From contig PBNW01000033.1 of assembly GCA_002723255.1 (NCBI GenBank), forward strand, positions 1 through 64,000: a stretch of DNA of 64,000 nucleotides. Reading direction: 5' to 3'. The notes below the pieces were generated by a model. That model made no database searches. It was not told the DNA's origin and was given only the letters and a program-made list of their open reading frames with translations. How positions within the stretch are numbered: position 1 is the first letter of the stretch; each line of letters begins with the position of its first letter. Positions 52,683-60,997 of the stretch are shown piece after piece. This stretch comes from Pelagibacterium sp. Lineage in GTDB: Bacteria; Pseudomonadota; Alphaproteobacteria; Rhizobiales; Devosiaceae. The position numbers and the translations under genes are program-made.

Positions 52683-54470
52683 TTGTTCGCTAGCCTGATT
52701 GAGCCCTATGGCGCGCTGATCGTCAGTGTCGTCATTGTCGGTCTCTTTATCGCGTTTGCCCGGGAGTGGCGCTCGCCGGAGGTGAGTGCGGCCATCGCGG
52801 TTTCCGTCCTTATCGTTCTCAACATCGTTTCGGTCGACGATCTGCTCGGGGTACTTTCCAACAGTGCTCCGGCGACAATTGCGGGAATGTTCGTGATCTC
52901 GGCGGCGCTCGTGCGCACCGGAGCGCTGGAAAGTTTCGCGACCTGGGCCACCGCCGGAGCCCAAAAGCACCCCTATCGCAGCCTGATTTCCTTCTTGCTG
53001 GCCATCGCAGTGATGTCGGCATTCATGAACAATACGCCGCTCGTAATGATGATGATCCCGGTGGCCGTTGCCATGGCCCGGCAGATGGAAACTCCGGCCT
53101 CCAAGCTGCTCATCCCGGTTTCGTTTTCCGCCATCCTGGGTGGAACGTGTACCCTGATCGGGACCTCAACCAACATTCTGGTCGACAGCGTCGCGCAAAG
53201 AAGCGGCATGGAGCCGTTCCACATCTTCGAAATGGCGCCGGTGGGTATCGCGATTGCCGTGGCCGGTATCGCGACGATGCTGCTTGCCCGCGGCCTGCTG
53301 CCCGACCGAACGACGGTCTCCTCGATTTCGCTTTCAGAAACGAGCAAGAAATTCGTGCTCGAAGCCGTGATCGAGGACAACTCCCCCCATGTGGGCAAAA
53401 AGGCCCGCGAGGTTGCGGCTTTCAATCGCTCGGACCGTCAACTCATCGACGTTCTGCGCGCCAGTTTTTCGCTGCGCCGGCACATTCATGACGTCGTTCT
53501 GCAGCCCGGCGACGTCGTGGTCCTGCGCACCTCGGTGGCCGAATTGCTATCGATGAAAGAAGAAGGCGACCTCAATGTGCCCGAATCCGAGCACATGCAA
53601 TCGCTCGGCAGCCGGTCCTCTTCGATCGTCGAAGTTCTGATGGGACCGAGTTCGGGCATTCTGGGCAAGACCCTAAAACATCTGCGCCTGCGCCGGCGCT
53701 ACGGTGTCTATCCGCTGGCGCTGCACCGCCGCGGCGCCAACCTGGCGGAGCGGTTCGAAACCGCGCCCATCGAAGTCGGCGATACTTTGCTGATCGAGGG
53801 GGCGCCAGAAGATTTGCGGCGCATGGTCGAAGACTATGATCTGGTCAATGTTTCCGAGCCTGCCGAACGCGGTTTCCGCCGGGCGAGAGCCCCGATTGCC
53901 ATTGGCGTGCTGATCGCCGTGGTCGTGGGCGCGGCGTTGGGGCTGATGCCGATTGCAGGGCTTGCCGTGATCGGTGCGGCCACTGTCCTTGCCACACGCT
54001 GCGTGGAGCCCGACGAGGCCGTACAGGCGGTCGACTGGCGCATCCTGGGCCTCATCATCGCCATGCTGGGCGTCGGGGTCGGCATGGAGAATGTCGGGCT
54101 GGTCGAAGGTATGGTGACCTTTATCGCGCCCTATCTGGTGGCGCTTTCGCCACTGTTTGCGCTTGGTGTGGTTTATATCCTTTCCTCGATCCTCACCGAG
54201 GTCGTGACCAACAATGCGGTCGCGGTGATCGTTACGCCGGTCGCAATCGGTCTGGCTGCGGGCCTTGGGGTCGACCCACGTCCGTTTGTAGCGGCTGTCA
54301 TGTTTGCCGCGAGCGCCAGTTTTCTTACCCCGATCGGGTACCAGACCAATACGCTTGTCTATAGTGCCGGGGGGTACAAGTTCTTCGATTTCGTGCGCAT
54401 CGGCGCGCTCATCAATGTCGTGGTTTTCGTTGTCGCCATGATCATGATCCCCATCGTCTGGCCCTTCTGA
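52683..54470 (+). CDS. SLC13-family anion transporter with two TrkA-C domains
   Basis: A 595-residue membrane protein. N-terminal helices (1-200) contain MSAFMNNTPLVMMMIPVAVA and LGGTCTLIGTSTNILVD near residue 155, the Na+/anion motif of the SLC13 / ArsB-like fold. Residues 210-400 are two cytosolic TrkA-C (RCK-C) domains. A second helical half has EVVTNNAVAVIVTPVAIGLA and SASFLTPIGYQTNTLVY. Sulfate or dicarboxylates are possible substrates. I chose the TTG at 52683, correctly spaced from GGAGG; the GTG at 52677 abuts it. Confidence 0.88.
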   Translation: MFASLIEPYGALIVSVVIVGLFIAFAREWRSPEVSAAIAVSVLIVLNIVSVDDLLGVLSNSAPATIAGMFVISAALVRTGALESFATWATAGAQKHPYRSLISFLLAIAVMSAFMNNTPLVMMMIPVAVAMARQMETPASKLLIPVSFSAILGGTCTLIGTSTNILVDSVAQRSGMEPFHIFEMAPVGIAIAVAGIATMLLARGLLPDRTTVSSISLSETSKKFVLEAVIEDNSPHVGKKAREVAAFNRSDRQLIDVLRASFSLRRHIHDVVLQPGDVVVLRTSVAELLSMKEEGDLNVPESEHMQSLGSRSSSIVEVLMGPSSGILGKTLKHLRLRRRYGVYPLALHRRGANLAERFETAPIEVGDTLLIEGAPEDLRRMVEDYDLVNVSEPAERGFRRARAPIAIGVLIAVVVGAALGLMPIAGLAVIGAATVLATRCVEPDEAVQAVDWRILGLIIAMLGVGVGMENVGLVEGMVTFIAPYLVALSPLFALGVVYILSSILTEVVTNNAVAVIVTPVAIGLAAGLGVDPRPFVAAVMFAASASFLTPIGYQTNTLVYSAGGYKFFDFVRIGALINVVVFVVAMIMIPIVWPF

Positions 54471-54528
54471 CATTCGGAACTCCCCGGCTCGCCGCGCGTT
54501 CCCATCGGGAATTTGTGGGGACCGAGAA

Positions 54529-55023
54529 ATGGAAGATTTCCTCGCTCTGGGGGGCAATCCAACGCATGAAGCTTTTGGTGTGCTTGCCGTGCGTCTGGCA
54601 GTTGCGGCCGTTCTGGGTGCGCTGATCGGGTTTGAACGTGAAATCAAGAAGCACCCCGCCGGTTTGCGAACACATATGCTTGTATCGACGGCCGCGGCGG
54701 CATTCACCATCATGACGTTCGAAATCTATCATGAGATGGTTGATCTGGGCGCCGACACGATCGCACGTCTTGATCCGATCCGCGTCATAGAGGCGGTAAC
54801 GGCCGGTGTTGCCTTTCTTGCTGCGGGCGCCATCATACGCTCTGGCACAGACATCAAGGGACTGACAACCGGCGCCGGTCTGTGGATGGCCGGGGCGATT
54901 GGGGTTGCGGCGGGGTCGGGCTTTTTTTCCGTGGCCGTGATGGCGACGGTCCTGGTGCTCATCATCACAATCGTGCTGGGCCAGTTCGAGAAGCGCTTTC
55001 TTGGTGACGAGGACGATCTCTAG
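54529..55023 (+). CDS. MgtC/SapB family membrane protein
   Basis: A 164-residue inner-membrane protein with the MgtC motif RLAVAAVLGALIGFEREIK near residue 23 and GLRTHMLVSTAAAAF, and about five hydrophobic helices. It lacks the longer C-terminal soluble domain of virulence-type MgtC. Family members modulate F-type ATPase or cope with low magnesium; its role here is inferred only from the family. It follows the SLC13 gene by 58 bp on the same strand. Confidence 0.9.
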   Translation: MEDFLALGGNPTHEAFGVLAVRLAVAAVLGALIGFEREIKKHPAGLRTHMLVSTAAAAFTIMTFEIYHEMVDLGADTIARLDPIRVIEAVTAGVAFLAAGAIIRSGTDIKGLTTGAGLWMAGAIGVAAGSGFFSVAVMATVLVLIITIVLGQFEKRFLGDEDDL

Positions 55024-55103
55024 CCAACACGATAACGTTTGCTGCCGGAACCGGGTATCGACAGCATCGTTTTGCCCTCTCTCGATCTCGATGGAGGATG
55101 AAC

Positions 55104-55286
55104 ATGCCAGCCAAATCCAAAGCTCAGCAAAAAGCGGCAGGCGCCGCCTTGGCCGCAAAGCGCGGCGAAATCGAAAAGAAAGACCTCAAAGGCGCTTCGC
55201 GCGAAATGGTCGATTCGATGACCGAAAAAGAACTCGAAGAGTTCGCTTCAACCGACCGCAAGGGGCTTCCCGACAAGAAGGACTGA
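55104..55286 (+). CDS. DUF3008-like small basic protein
   Basis: A 60-residue protein starting MPAKSKAQQKAAGAALAAKR, with KGASREMVDSMTEKELEEFA and ending RKGLPDKKD, the layout of DUF3008 proteins common in alphaproteobacteria. It is highly charged and probably flexible. GGAGG lies seven bases before the second ATG (55104), which is preferred over the one at 55098. The function is unknown. Confidence 0.85.
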   Translation: MPAKSKAQQKAAGAALAAKRGEIEKKDLKGASREMVDSMTEKELEEFASTDRKGLPDKKD

Positions 55287-55513
55287 GGGCCCCGCCCCTT
55301 CTGTTGGTTGCAGGAGACTTCTGCCGGCACGGTGCGCGCTATCGGGTATGTCTGTCGAGCGGATTGGTTACAATAAATATCGAATTTGCGCCCATCGCTT
55401 CAATTGGATTTTACCATGGAGGTTTAGTGTTGTGGGTAGGTTGGGGGTATGCGCTGGTCCGACTCAAATGCACTCCGTATCGGTGTGTGTGTTGAAAGCC
55501 ACGGAGACGCCCA

Positions 55514-55738
55514 ATGCCGACTGCATATCTTCTGGCAAAGGATCGCATTGAACAGGCGAGAGCCATGCTGGCCAATGAAGTCTGGTACGATGCGGGGATG
55601 GATCATCTCCTCGAAGTCGCACTGGCACGGCTTGATGAACTCGATGCAAGACTGACCGAAGATCCTCCCCGGACGCCTCCAAGACAGCCGGAAGGCTCGC
55701 CGCGCGTACGGCTCATGCCATGGTTGGAAAAGCGCTAA
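55514..55738 (+). CDS. Hypothetical 74-residue protein
   Basis: It starts MPTAYLLAKDRIEQARAMLA after a GGAG ribosome site. The first 50 residues look helical (EVALARLDELDARLTE) and the rest is rich in Pro and Arg. I recognise no family. It is preceded by an unusually A/T-rich gap (55320-55430) and ends 40 bp before the kinase-like gene. Confidence 0.6.
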   Translation: MPTAYLLAKDRIEQARAMLANEVWYDAGMDHLLEVALARLDELDARLTEDPPRTPPRQPEGSPRVRLMPWLEKR

Positions 55739-55778
55739 ACTGCTCCCTTTCCCCGGAACCAGACGGCGCGCCCGAAAT

Positions 55779-56702
55779 TTGCTAGAAAGCGTGTGTATCG
55801 AACCAACAGTGATTCTTTCCCGGCGCGCGCCCAAACGCTTTCCACAGGGGGTTCCGATCGGCACCGCACCGCACGACACAGTCCTCAACAAGGCCGCCAT
55901 CCGCTGGAGCCTTTCCAAGATTACCCAAGTGGCCGAGACATCCGTTGCCTGGACCTACAAGGTCCAGCGTGACGATAACAGCCACGCAGCCTTGCGTATC
56001 TACAAGCCTGGCACTGTCGATCCCGAAAGGGCAGGAAACCTGCTCGAATGGTATCGCGGGGACGGGGCGATACGCCATTTCGGCACGGCCGAGAACGCCG
56101 TTCTGACCGAGTGGGCGGAAGGCAGGATGCTGTCCGAGCCGGCGCTTGACGGCAAGGACGCGCAGGCAACGAGCGCCATCGCCAACCTTGTTGGCATGCT
56201 CCATGTCAGCCGTCCGGACGAACCGGACAATCTGGTGCCGTTGCGCGAATATCTGAGCGATTTTTTTGCCGCCGACGTGCGGATATGGCCCGACACCGCG
56301 CGCGATCTCTATGCCCGCTCAGTGGGCATTGCCTACGCGACGCTCGACAAACCCGCAGCCGAAATTCCGCTCCACGGCGCCGTTCATCACGATCGGATCG
56401 TTCTGGCCGAGCGGGGTTGGATTGCGCGTTCCCCCGTAGGGCTTTGGGGCGACCCCGCCTATGATCTGGCGGCCAGCTTTCTGCACCCCTGGGGAAAGGT
56501 CGAATTGGCGGCCGATCCTGTTCGGATCAATGCCATGGCCGATGCCTTTGCCACCAAGCTCGGCCACAAGCGCAAGCGCATCCTGGCCTTCGCGGCAATC
56601 TATGCGGCCAATTCAGCCTGTCAGGCGCTTGCCGCCGGCGAATCCATCAACTGGCATTTGGCCGTTCTGCCCAATCTTCTGGCGGTCTACGATCTGGCTT
56701 GA
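55779..56702 (+). CDS. Aminoglycoside/hydroxyurea phosphotransferase-like pseudokinase
   Basis: A protein of about 300 residues with the layout of the APH(6)/hydroxyurea kinase family: WTYKVQRDDNSHAALRIYKP (ATP site), WYRGDGAIRHF and the late PVGLWGDPAYDLAASFLHPW. In the catalytic loop HGDxHxxN the Asp is Ala201 and the Asn is Arg206; the metal-binding Asp of DPKG is Ser218 (numbered from the TTG at 55779). It is unlikely to phosphorylate drugs. No good ATG is present and the true start (TTG 55779, GTG 55791 or GTG 55809) is uncertain. Confidence 0.75.
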   Translation: MLESVCIEPTVILSRRAPKRFPQGVPIGTAPHDTVLNKAAIRWSLSKITQVAETSVAWTYKVQRDDNSHAALRIYKPGTVDPERAGNLLEWYRGDGAIRHFGTAENAVLTEWAEGRMLSEPALDGKDAQATSAIANLVGMLHVSRPDEPDNLVPLREYLSDFFAADVRIWPDTARDLYARSVGIAYATLDKPAAEIPLHGAVHHDRIVLAERGWIARSPVGLWGDPAYDLAASFLHPWGKVELAADPVRINAMADAFATKLGHKRKRILAFAAIYAANSACQALAAGESINWHLAVLPNLLAVYDLA

Positions 56703-56729
56703 TTGTGCGAAGCTGGATGCTGGGGCAAG

Positions 56730-56805
56730 TGGTGCCCAGGGACGGAATTGAACCGCCGACACGCGGATTTTCAATCCGCTGCTCTACCAACTGAGCTACC
56801 TGGGC
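56730..56805 (-). tRNA. tRNA-Phe (GAA)
   Basis: A 76-nt cloverleaf with acceptor stem GCCCAGG/CCTGGGC, discriminator A, encoded CCA, anticodon GAA in the loop TTGAAAA, D-loop AGCTCAGTTGGTAGAGC and T-loop GTTCAATTC. It lies downstream of yacG on the same strand. Confidence 0.97.
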
Positions 56806-56982
56806 ATCGGGTCGGGGCTCTTGCGGGCCTCGTGTTGGTGGCCGGGTTATAGGCAGTCAGGTCCGGGCTGTCCAGCGTCCGGAGAAGAAATTTGTGGGCA
56901 GTCCATACTTTTTCCCAAACCGCTGTCCGGACATTCAAAAATCGACGAACCCGCCGGCGGGGCGCTGCGCATTTAGGGATGA

Positions 56983-57198
56983 TCAGTCCTGGTCCTCATC
57001 GTTCGGCAGGAACGAGTCTGCATCGTCCTCGTCAGCCGAAGAGGTGGCTCCGGGGATCACATAATTGCCCGTGAGCCAACGGTTGAGATCGACGTCGGCG
57101 CAGCGGGCCGAGCAGAAGGGATGGAACTGCTGCACCGAAGACTTGCCGCAGATCGGGCACGGTTTGGGTGGCCGTAGTCGCGTTACATTGGTGGGCAT
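56983..57198 (-). CDS. yacG: YacG zinc-finger protein (DNA gyrase inhibitor family)
   Basis: A 71-residue protein with the four-Cys zinc site CPICGKSS...HPFCSARCADVD and the following DLNRWLTGNYVIPG. In Escherichia coli YacG binds GyrB and inhibits gyrase. The acidic C-terminal tail (ADEDDADSFLPNDEDQD) is typical. The start lies two bases after the maf stop, so the genes are probably cotranscribed. Confidence 0.92.
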   Translation of the reverse strand: MPTNVTRLRPPKPCPICGKSSVQQFHPFCSARCADVDLNRWLTGNYVIPGATSSADEDDADSFLPNDEDQD

Positions 57199-57200
57199 GG

Positions 57201-57842
57201 TTACACCCCTGGAAGGGCCGTCGCGTTGAGCCAGTTGAAATGGACGGGGTAGCCCTCGCCGGTCAACAGGCCGACAGTTTCAAACAGCGGCAAACCCACG
57301 ACGGCGGAATAAGACCCGCTGAGCTTGACCGCAAAGGCTCCGGCAATGCCCTGAATGGCATAGCCGCCCGCCTTGCCGTTCCATTCGCCACTGGCCAGAT
57401 AGGCCTCGATTTCCTTGTTGGAAAGACGCTTGAAGCGGATGCGGGTATCGACCAGCCGTTCGCGGGCCTGCCCGGATGCGGAAATAACGCATACGCCGGT
57501 AAAGACCCGATGCGCACGGCCCGACAGCAGCCGCAGGCAGCTTGCCGCCTCGTCCATGGTTTCGGCCTTGGGCAGAATGCGTCGTCCCACGGCCACCACC
57601 GTATCGGCGGCAAGGATCACCGATTCGGTCGCCAATCCCGCCTGACGCGCCTTGTTGCGAACCTCGAAAGCCTTGGCGTGCGCAAGGCGCTGGGCCAGAC
57701 GGCGCGGCAACTCGCCCTTTTCGGGAGTCTCGTCGACATGGGCGGGAATCAGATGGTCGGGCTCGATGCCGATCTGGTTGAGGAGCGCGAGCCGACGCGG
57801 CGAGGCCGAAGCAAGAATGAATTCGGGGCGTCTGCTGGACAC
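57201..57842 (-). CDS. maf: Maf-type nucleoside triphosphate pyrophosphatase
   Basis: A 213-residue Maf/YceF-family enzyme that hydrolyses non-standard or excess nucleotides to monophosphates. It has the phosphate-binding [17 protein letters not shown] at residue 10, [12 protein letters not shown] near residue 72 and [13 protein letters not shown]. The start is a GTG without a strong ribosome site, 19 bp after infA, so translation may depend on coupling. It belongs to the conserved infA-maf-yacG block. Confidence 0.92.
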   Translation of the reverse strand: MSSRRPEFILASASPRRLALLNQIGIEPDHLIPAHVDETPEKGELPRRLAQRLAHAKAFEVRNKARQAGLATESVILAADTVVAVGRRILPKAETMDEAASCLRLLSGRAHRVFTGVCVISASGQARERLVDTRIRFKRLSNKEIEAYLASGEWNGKAGGYAIQGIAGAFAVKLSGSYSAVVGLPLFETVGLLTGEGYPVHFNWLNATALPGV

Positions 57843-57861
57843 TATCGGCTCACTGAGGAGT

Positions 57862-58080
57862 TTACTTGAAACGGTAGGTGATGCGGCCCTTGGTCAGATC
57901 GTAGGGCGTCATCTCCACGAGCACCTTGTCGCCGGCCAGAACGCGGATGCGATTCTTGCGCATGCGCCCGGCTGTATGGGCGATGATCTCGTGTTCGTTC
58001 TCGAGCTTGACGCGAAATGTCGCGTTGGGAAGCAATTCGGTGACAACGCCCGGAAATTCGAGCACTTCTTCCTTTGCCAT
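57862..58080 (-). CDS. infA: Translation initiation factor IF-1
   Basis: A 72-residue OB-fold protein that binds the A site of the 30S subunit. It begins [20 protein letters not shown] and contains [20 protein letters not shown] and the ending [16 protein letters not shown] lies five bases upstream of the ATG. Upstream sequence contains two short hairpins in the presumed leader. It is followed by maf and yacG. Confidence 0.97.
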   Translation of the reverse strand: MAKEEVLEFPGVVTELLPNATFRVKLENEHEIIAHTAGRMRKNRIRVLAGDKVLVEMTPYDLTKGRITYRFK

Positions 58081-58126
58081 TCTTTCTCCTGATATTGCCC
58101 CATGACTGATCGCGAATGCGGACCGA

Positions 58127-58157
58127 GGCCTTCCTAAGGCCCGCACTCAACTGCGGG
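58127..58157 (-). promoter_or_regulatory. Two adjacent hairpins in the infA leader
   Basis: GGCCTT-CCT-AAGGCC (58127-58141) and CCCGCA-CTCAAC-TGCGGG (58140-58157) are perfect short stems, about 50-75 bp upstream of infA and just downstream of the phosphatase gene. They could mark the end of the upstream transcript or shape the infA leader. Confidence 0.4.
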
Positions 58158-58211
58158 GCGCGATTTGGCGCGCAAACTAAACGCAAACGCAAATAATTGA
58201 AAGTCCCTGAT

Positions 58212-59171
58212 TCAGGCGCTTTTTCCTGCCCTGGTCAGCATGGGCTCGAGCACACCACGCAGCTTGATATCCATGGTATCTCGCAACTCGCGATAGGCGC
58301 CCAGGACCAGTTCGCGGCTGCCTTCGATTTCGGAAGGATCGGGCGTCGCCCAATGTTCCATGATGGCCGCTTCGAGCCCGCGTTCAGCAACGGCGATGTT
58401 GGCATCATCGGCCAGAGTGACGATGATGTCGAAGTTGGAGGCCACCAGTTCGTCCATGGTATGCGGCGTGTGAACCGACATGTCGATGCCCACCTCTTCC
58501 ATGACCTGATGGACGAAATGGTCGACCTTGCCCGAGCGCACACCGGCCGAGCGGGCAACGAGGCGTCCGGGGAAATGCTTACGGGCCAGGGCCGCAGCGA
58601 TGGGAGAGCGCACCGAATTCATCGAACACACGAACAGGATGGTGGGCAACTGGCTTTCCTGCTCGGTCACCCGAGCCGCGTAGGGCTGGACCGCACAAAT
58701 AAGGGTGAACAGCCGACGCGCGGTTTCGAGATCCATGACCAGTTTATTGTCGAGCCGCTCGATCAAGAGTTCGGCTGCCTGGTTGTGCAGGCCGCGCCGG
58801 CCCATATCGACGGCCTCGATCTGAAACGTCGAGGCCGAACGGATCGCCTCGTAATAGCTTTCGCGGATGCGGAAATAGTCCCGAATCAGGCTCCTGAACG
58901 GGGTGAGCGAAAGATAATGCGCGGCAATGGGACTGAACGTTTCGGGATGCCGGACGTCGAGCACGATATGGTTGTGAATGATCGACAGGTGCAGTGCGTA
59001 AGGGCCGTTGGCGGTGACCCGTGCGGGGTAAAAGCGGTTGGTGTCGATAAGGTCGTAGATGGCGACGCGCCATTCATGGACCTCGTCGGGATCGACCGAG
59101 GTGATCGTTGTGGGATCGAGCGTAACCGTTACGATCCTGTCGGTCTCGGGATCGAAGGGCCGCTTTTCCAT
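58212..59171 (-). CDS. UPF0262 domain fused to a low-molecular-weight phosphatase domain
   Basis: A 319-residue in-frame fusion. Residues 1-160 match UPF0262 (LSLTPFRSLIRDYFRIRESY; AVDMGRRGLHNQAAELLIER; ARRLFTLICAV). Residues 175-319 form a low-molecular-weight protein-tyrosine phosphatase / arsenate reductase-like domain with the P-loop VCSMNSVRSP (Cys182, Arg188). In relatives these are usually two neighbouring genes. The ATG overlaps the hisD stop as TGATG. The UPF0262 function is unknown. Confidence 0.85.
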   Translation of the reverse strand: MEKRPFDPETDRIVTVTLDPTTITSVDPDEVHEWRVAIYDLIDTNRFYPARVTANGPYALHLSIIHNHIVLDVRHPETFSPIAAHYLSLTPFRSLIRDYFRIRESYYEAIRSASTFQIEAVDMGRRGLHNQAAELLIERLDNKLVMDLETARRLFTLICAVQPYAARVTEQESQLPTILFVCSMNSVRSPIAAALARKHFPGRLVARSAGVRSGKVDHFVHQVMEEVGIDMSVHTPHTMDELVASNFDIIVTLADDANIAVAERGLEAAIMEHWATPDPSEIEGSRELVLGAYRELRDTMDIKLRGVLEPMLTRAGKSA

Positions 59172-60463
59172 CAGCGATTGAGCCTTATCGATACCGACTT
59201 TCCATGAGCCTGGAGACCTTCGGTTTCGGCCAGGGTCACGGTGGCATCTGCCAGTTCGGCCAAAGCCTGGGGCGTGCAGCCCAGGATCGATGTGCGCTTG
59301 ACGAAATCGAGGACACCGAGCCCGGACGCGAACCGGGCCGAGCGGGCCGTGGGCAGCACGTGATTGGAGCCGCCCACATAATCGCCGATCGATTCGGGGG
59401 TGTGGTGGCCAACGAAAATCGCGCCCGCATTGCGAATTTTGCCGATCCACGGTTGAGGGTCGTCGAGCGCAAGTTCGACGTGCTCGGATGCGATACGATT
59501 GGCCAGCGGCATGGCCTGCTCGAGGCTTGCGACCGTGATGATCGCGCCAAACTCTTCCCAGCCCTGACGCGCGTTATCTGGTGCCCGTAGCGTTGCCAAC
59601 TGCCTTTCGACTTCGGCAAGGACAGCCTTCGCCAATTGTTCGTCTGTGGTCAGAAGGATCGATTGGGCCCCAGCCCCATGCTCGGCTTGCGCCAGCAGAT
59701 CGGCCGCAACCCAGGCGGGATTGGCCGAACCATCGGCAATGATGAGCACTTCGGAAGGTCCGGCCATCATATCGATGCCCACCGTGCCGAAGACCTGGCG
59801 CTTGGCTGCGGCCACATAGGCGTTGCCCGGCCCGGTTATCTTGGCAACGGGTGCGATCGTTTCGGTACCAAAGGCCAGCGCCGCAATCGCCTGTGCGCCG
59901 CCGACGCGGTAAATTTCGGTGACGCCGGCGATCCTGGCCGCGGCGAGAATGGCCGGATTGACCACGCCGTTGGGCGTCGGCACCACCATGGCCAGGCGTT
60001 CCACGCCTGCCACCTTGGCCGGAATGGCGTTCATGAGCACCGAGGAGGGGTAGGATGCCAACCCTCCAGGCACATAGAGCCCGGCGGCTTCGACCGCCGT
60101 CCAGCGGCTTCCCAGCGTAACACCGATATCGTCGGTATAGATGTGATCGGTGGGCTTTTGCTTTTCGTGATGGGCTGTGATGCGCTTGTGCGCCAGTGTC
60201 AACGCATCGCGAATTTGCGGCGAAACCGCCCCGTAGGCTGTATCGATCTCCTGGGCAGAGAACCGCATGGTTTGGGGCGTGAGTTCGAGACCATCAAATT
60301 TCCGGGTCAACTCGATCAGAGCGGCATCACCGCGGGCCCGCACGTCGGCGATGATCGCCGCGACGGTTTCGCCCACCTCGACCGAGGCTTCGCGCTTGGA
60401 GCCCAGCAGCGTTTCGAAGGCCTGCGCAAAGCCCGGGTCAGCGCTTGAAAGAAGTGCAGTCAT
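59171..60463 (-). CDS. hisD: Histidinol dehydrogenase
   Basis: A 430-residue zinc enzyme that oxidises histidinol to histidine with two NAD+, the last step of the pathway. Conserved blocks are YVPGGLASYPSSVLMNAIPA, ITGPGNAYVAAAKRQVFG, DMMAGPSEVLIIAD and HVELALDDPQPW, with the catalytic Glu/His in SEHVEL and the following HHTPESIGDYVGG. It is separated from the other his genes of this window by 43 kb, in the conserved murA-hisD block. Confidence 0.96.
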   Translation of the reverse strand: MTALLSSADPGFAQAFETLLGSKREASVEVGETVAAIIADVRARGDAALIELTRKFDGLELTPQTMRFSAQEIDTAYGAVSPQIRDALTLAHKRITAHHEKQKPTDHIYTDDIGVTLGSRWTAVEAAGLYVPGGLASYPSSVLMNAIPAKVAGVERLAMVVPTPNGVVNPAILAAARIAGVTEIYRVGGAQAIAALAFGTETIAPVAKITGPGNAYVAAAKRQVFGTVGIDMMAGPSEVLIIADGSANPAWVAADLLAQAEHGAGAQSILLTTDEQLAKAVLAEVERQLATLRAPDNARQGWEEFGAIITVASLEQAMPLANRIASEHVELALDDPQPWIGKIRNAGAIFVGHHTPESIGDYVGGSNHVLPTARSARFASGLGVLDFVKRTSILGCTPQALAELADATVTLAETEGLQAHGKSVSIRLNR

Positions 60464-60484
60464 GGTTGGCTGATCGCGCCCCGG

Positions 60485-60910
60485 TCAGTCGACGTCGTGC
60501 TTGGGCTGGGCCTTGGCGGCCCAGACGCCGCCGAGATCGCGAAGACGCGCTTCGAGACATTCAGCGTCCAGCCGCACCCTGCCACCGCCCGCAAACGTAA
60601 GCAAGACCTGCCCAGCCGGGGCATCGTTCGGTTCAAAGGTCACGGCGAGCAGTTCGAGAACGCCATCCTTGGAATTGAGATCGAACCCCTCGGCATGGGC
60701 CGCAGTGACGTGATCGAAATGCAACCCGGCGCGCTTGCGCTGCCCCCGCTTGTCTCCGGCCTCCCAGGCATAACGGTTCATGAGCAGCACGAAGCGCCGA
60801 TCATTTTTGGAATAGCCCATATCGCCCACGCGGACGACAGCATCCTGCACATGGGCGGAAACGATCTCGAGGTCTTCGCTGTCGAGCGCCAGAAGCTTGA
60901 GGTCGGTCAT
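60485..60910 (-). CDS. DUF2948 family protein
   Basis: A 141-residue alphaproteobacterial protein starting MTDLKLLALDSEDLEIVSAH, with VQDAVVRVGDMGYSKNDRRF, GLHFDHVTAAHAEGFD and the ending RLRDLGGVWAAKAQPKHD. It lies between murA and hisD, as in many Hyphomicrobiales. The start is set by the conserved MTDLKLLA; a 14-residue longer frame exists. The function is unknown. Confidence 0.88.
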   Translation of the reverse strand: MTDLKLLALDSEDLEIVSAHVQDAVVRVGDMGYSKNDRRFVLLMNRYAWEAGDKRGQRKRAGLHFDHVTAAHAEGFDLNSKDGVLELLAVTFEPNDAPAGQVLLTFAGGGRVRLDAECLEARLRDLGGVWAAKAQPKHDVD

Positions 60911-60997
60911 GGTTGCCTTGGGTAGGGGATCGATGGAGGTCATGGCGAACATCTGGGCATTTACGGCCCAAAGTGCAAGCCTATTATAGCCGCTTGC

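Noticed and set aside
55779-56702. Functional aminoglycoside resistance gene
   Set aside because: Three catalytic positions are substituted, so annotation as an active resistance kinase is not supported.
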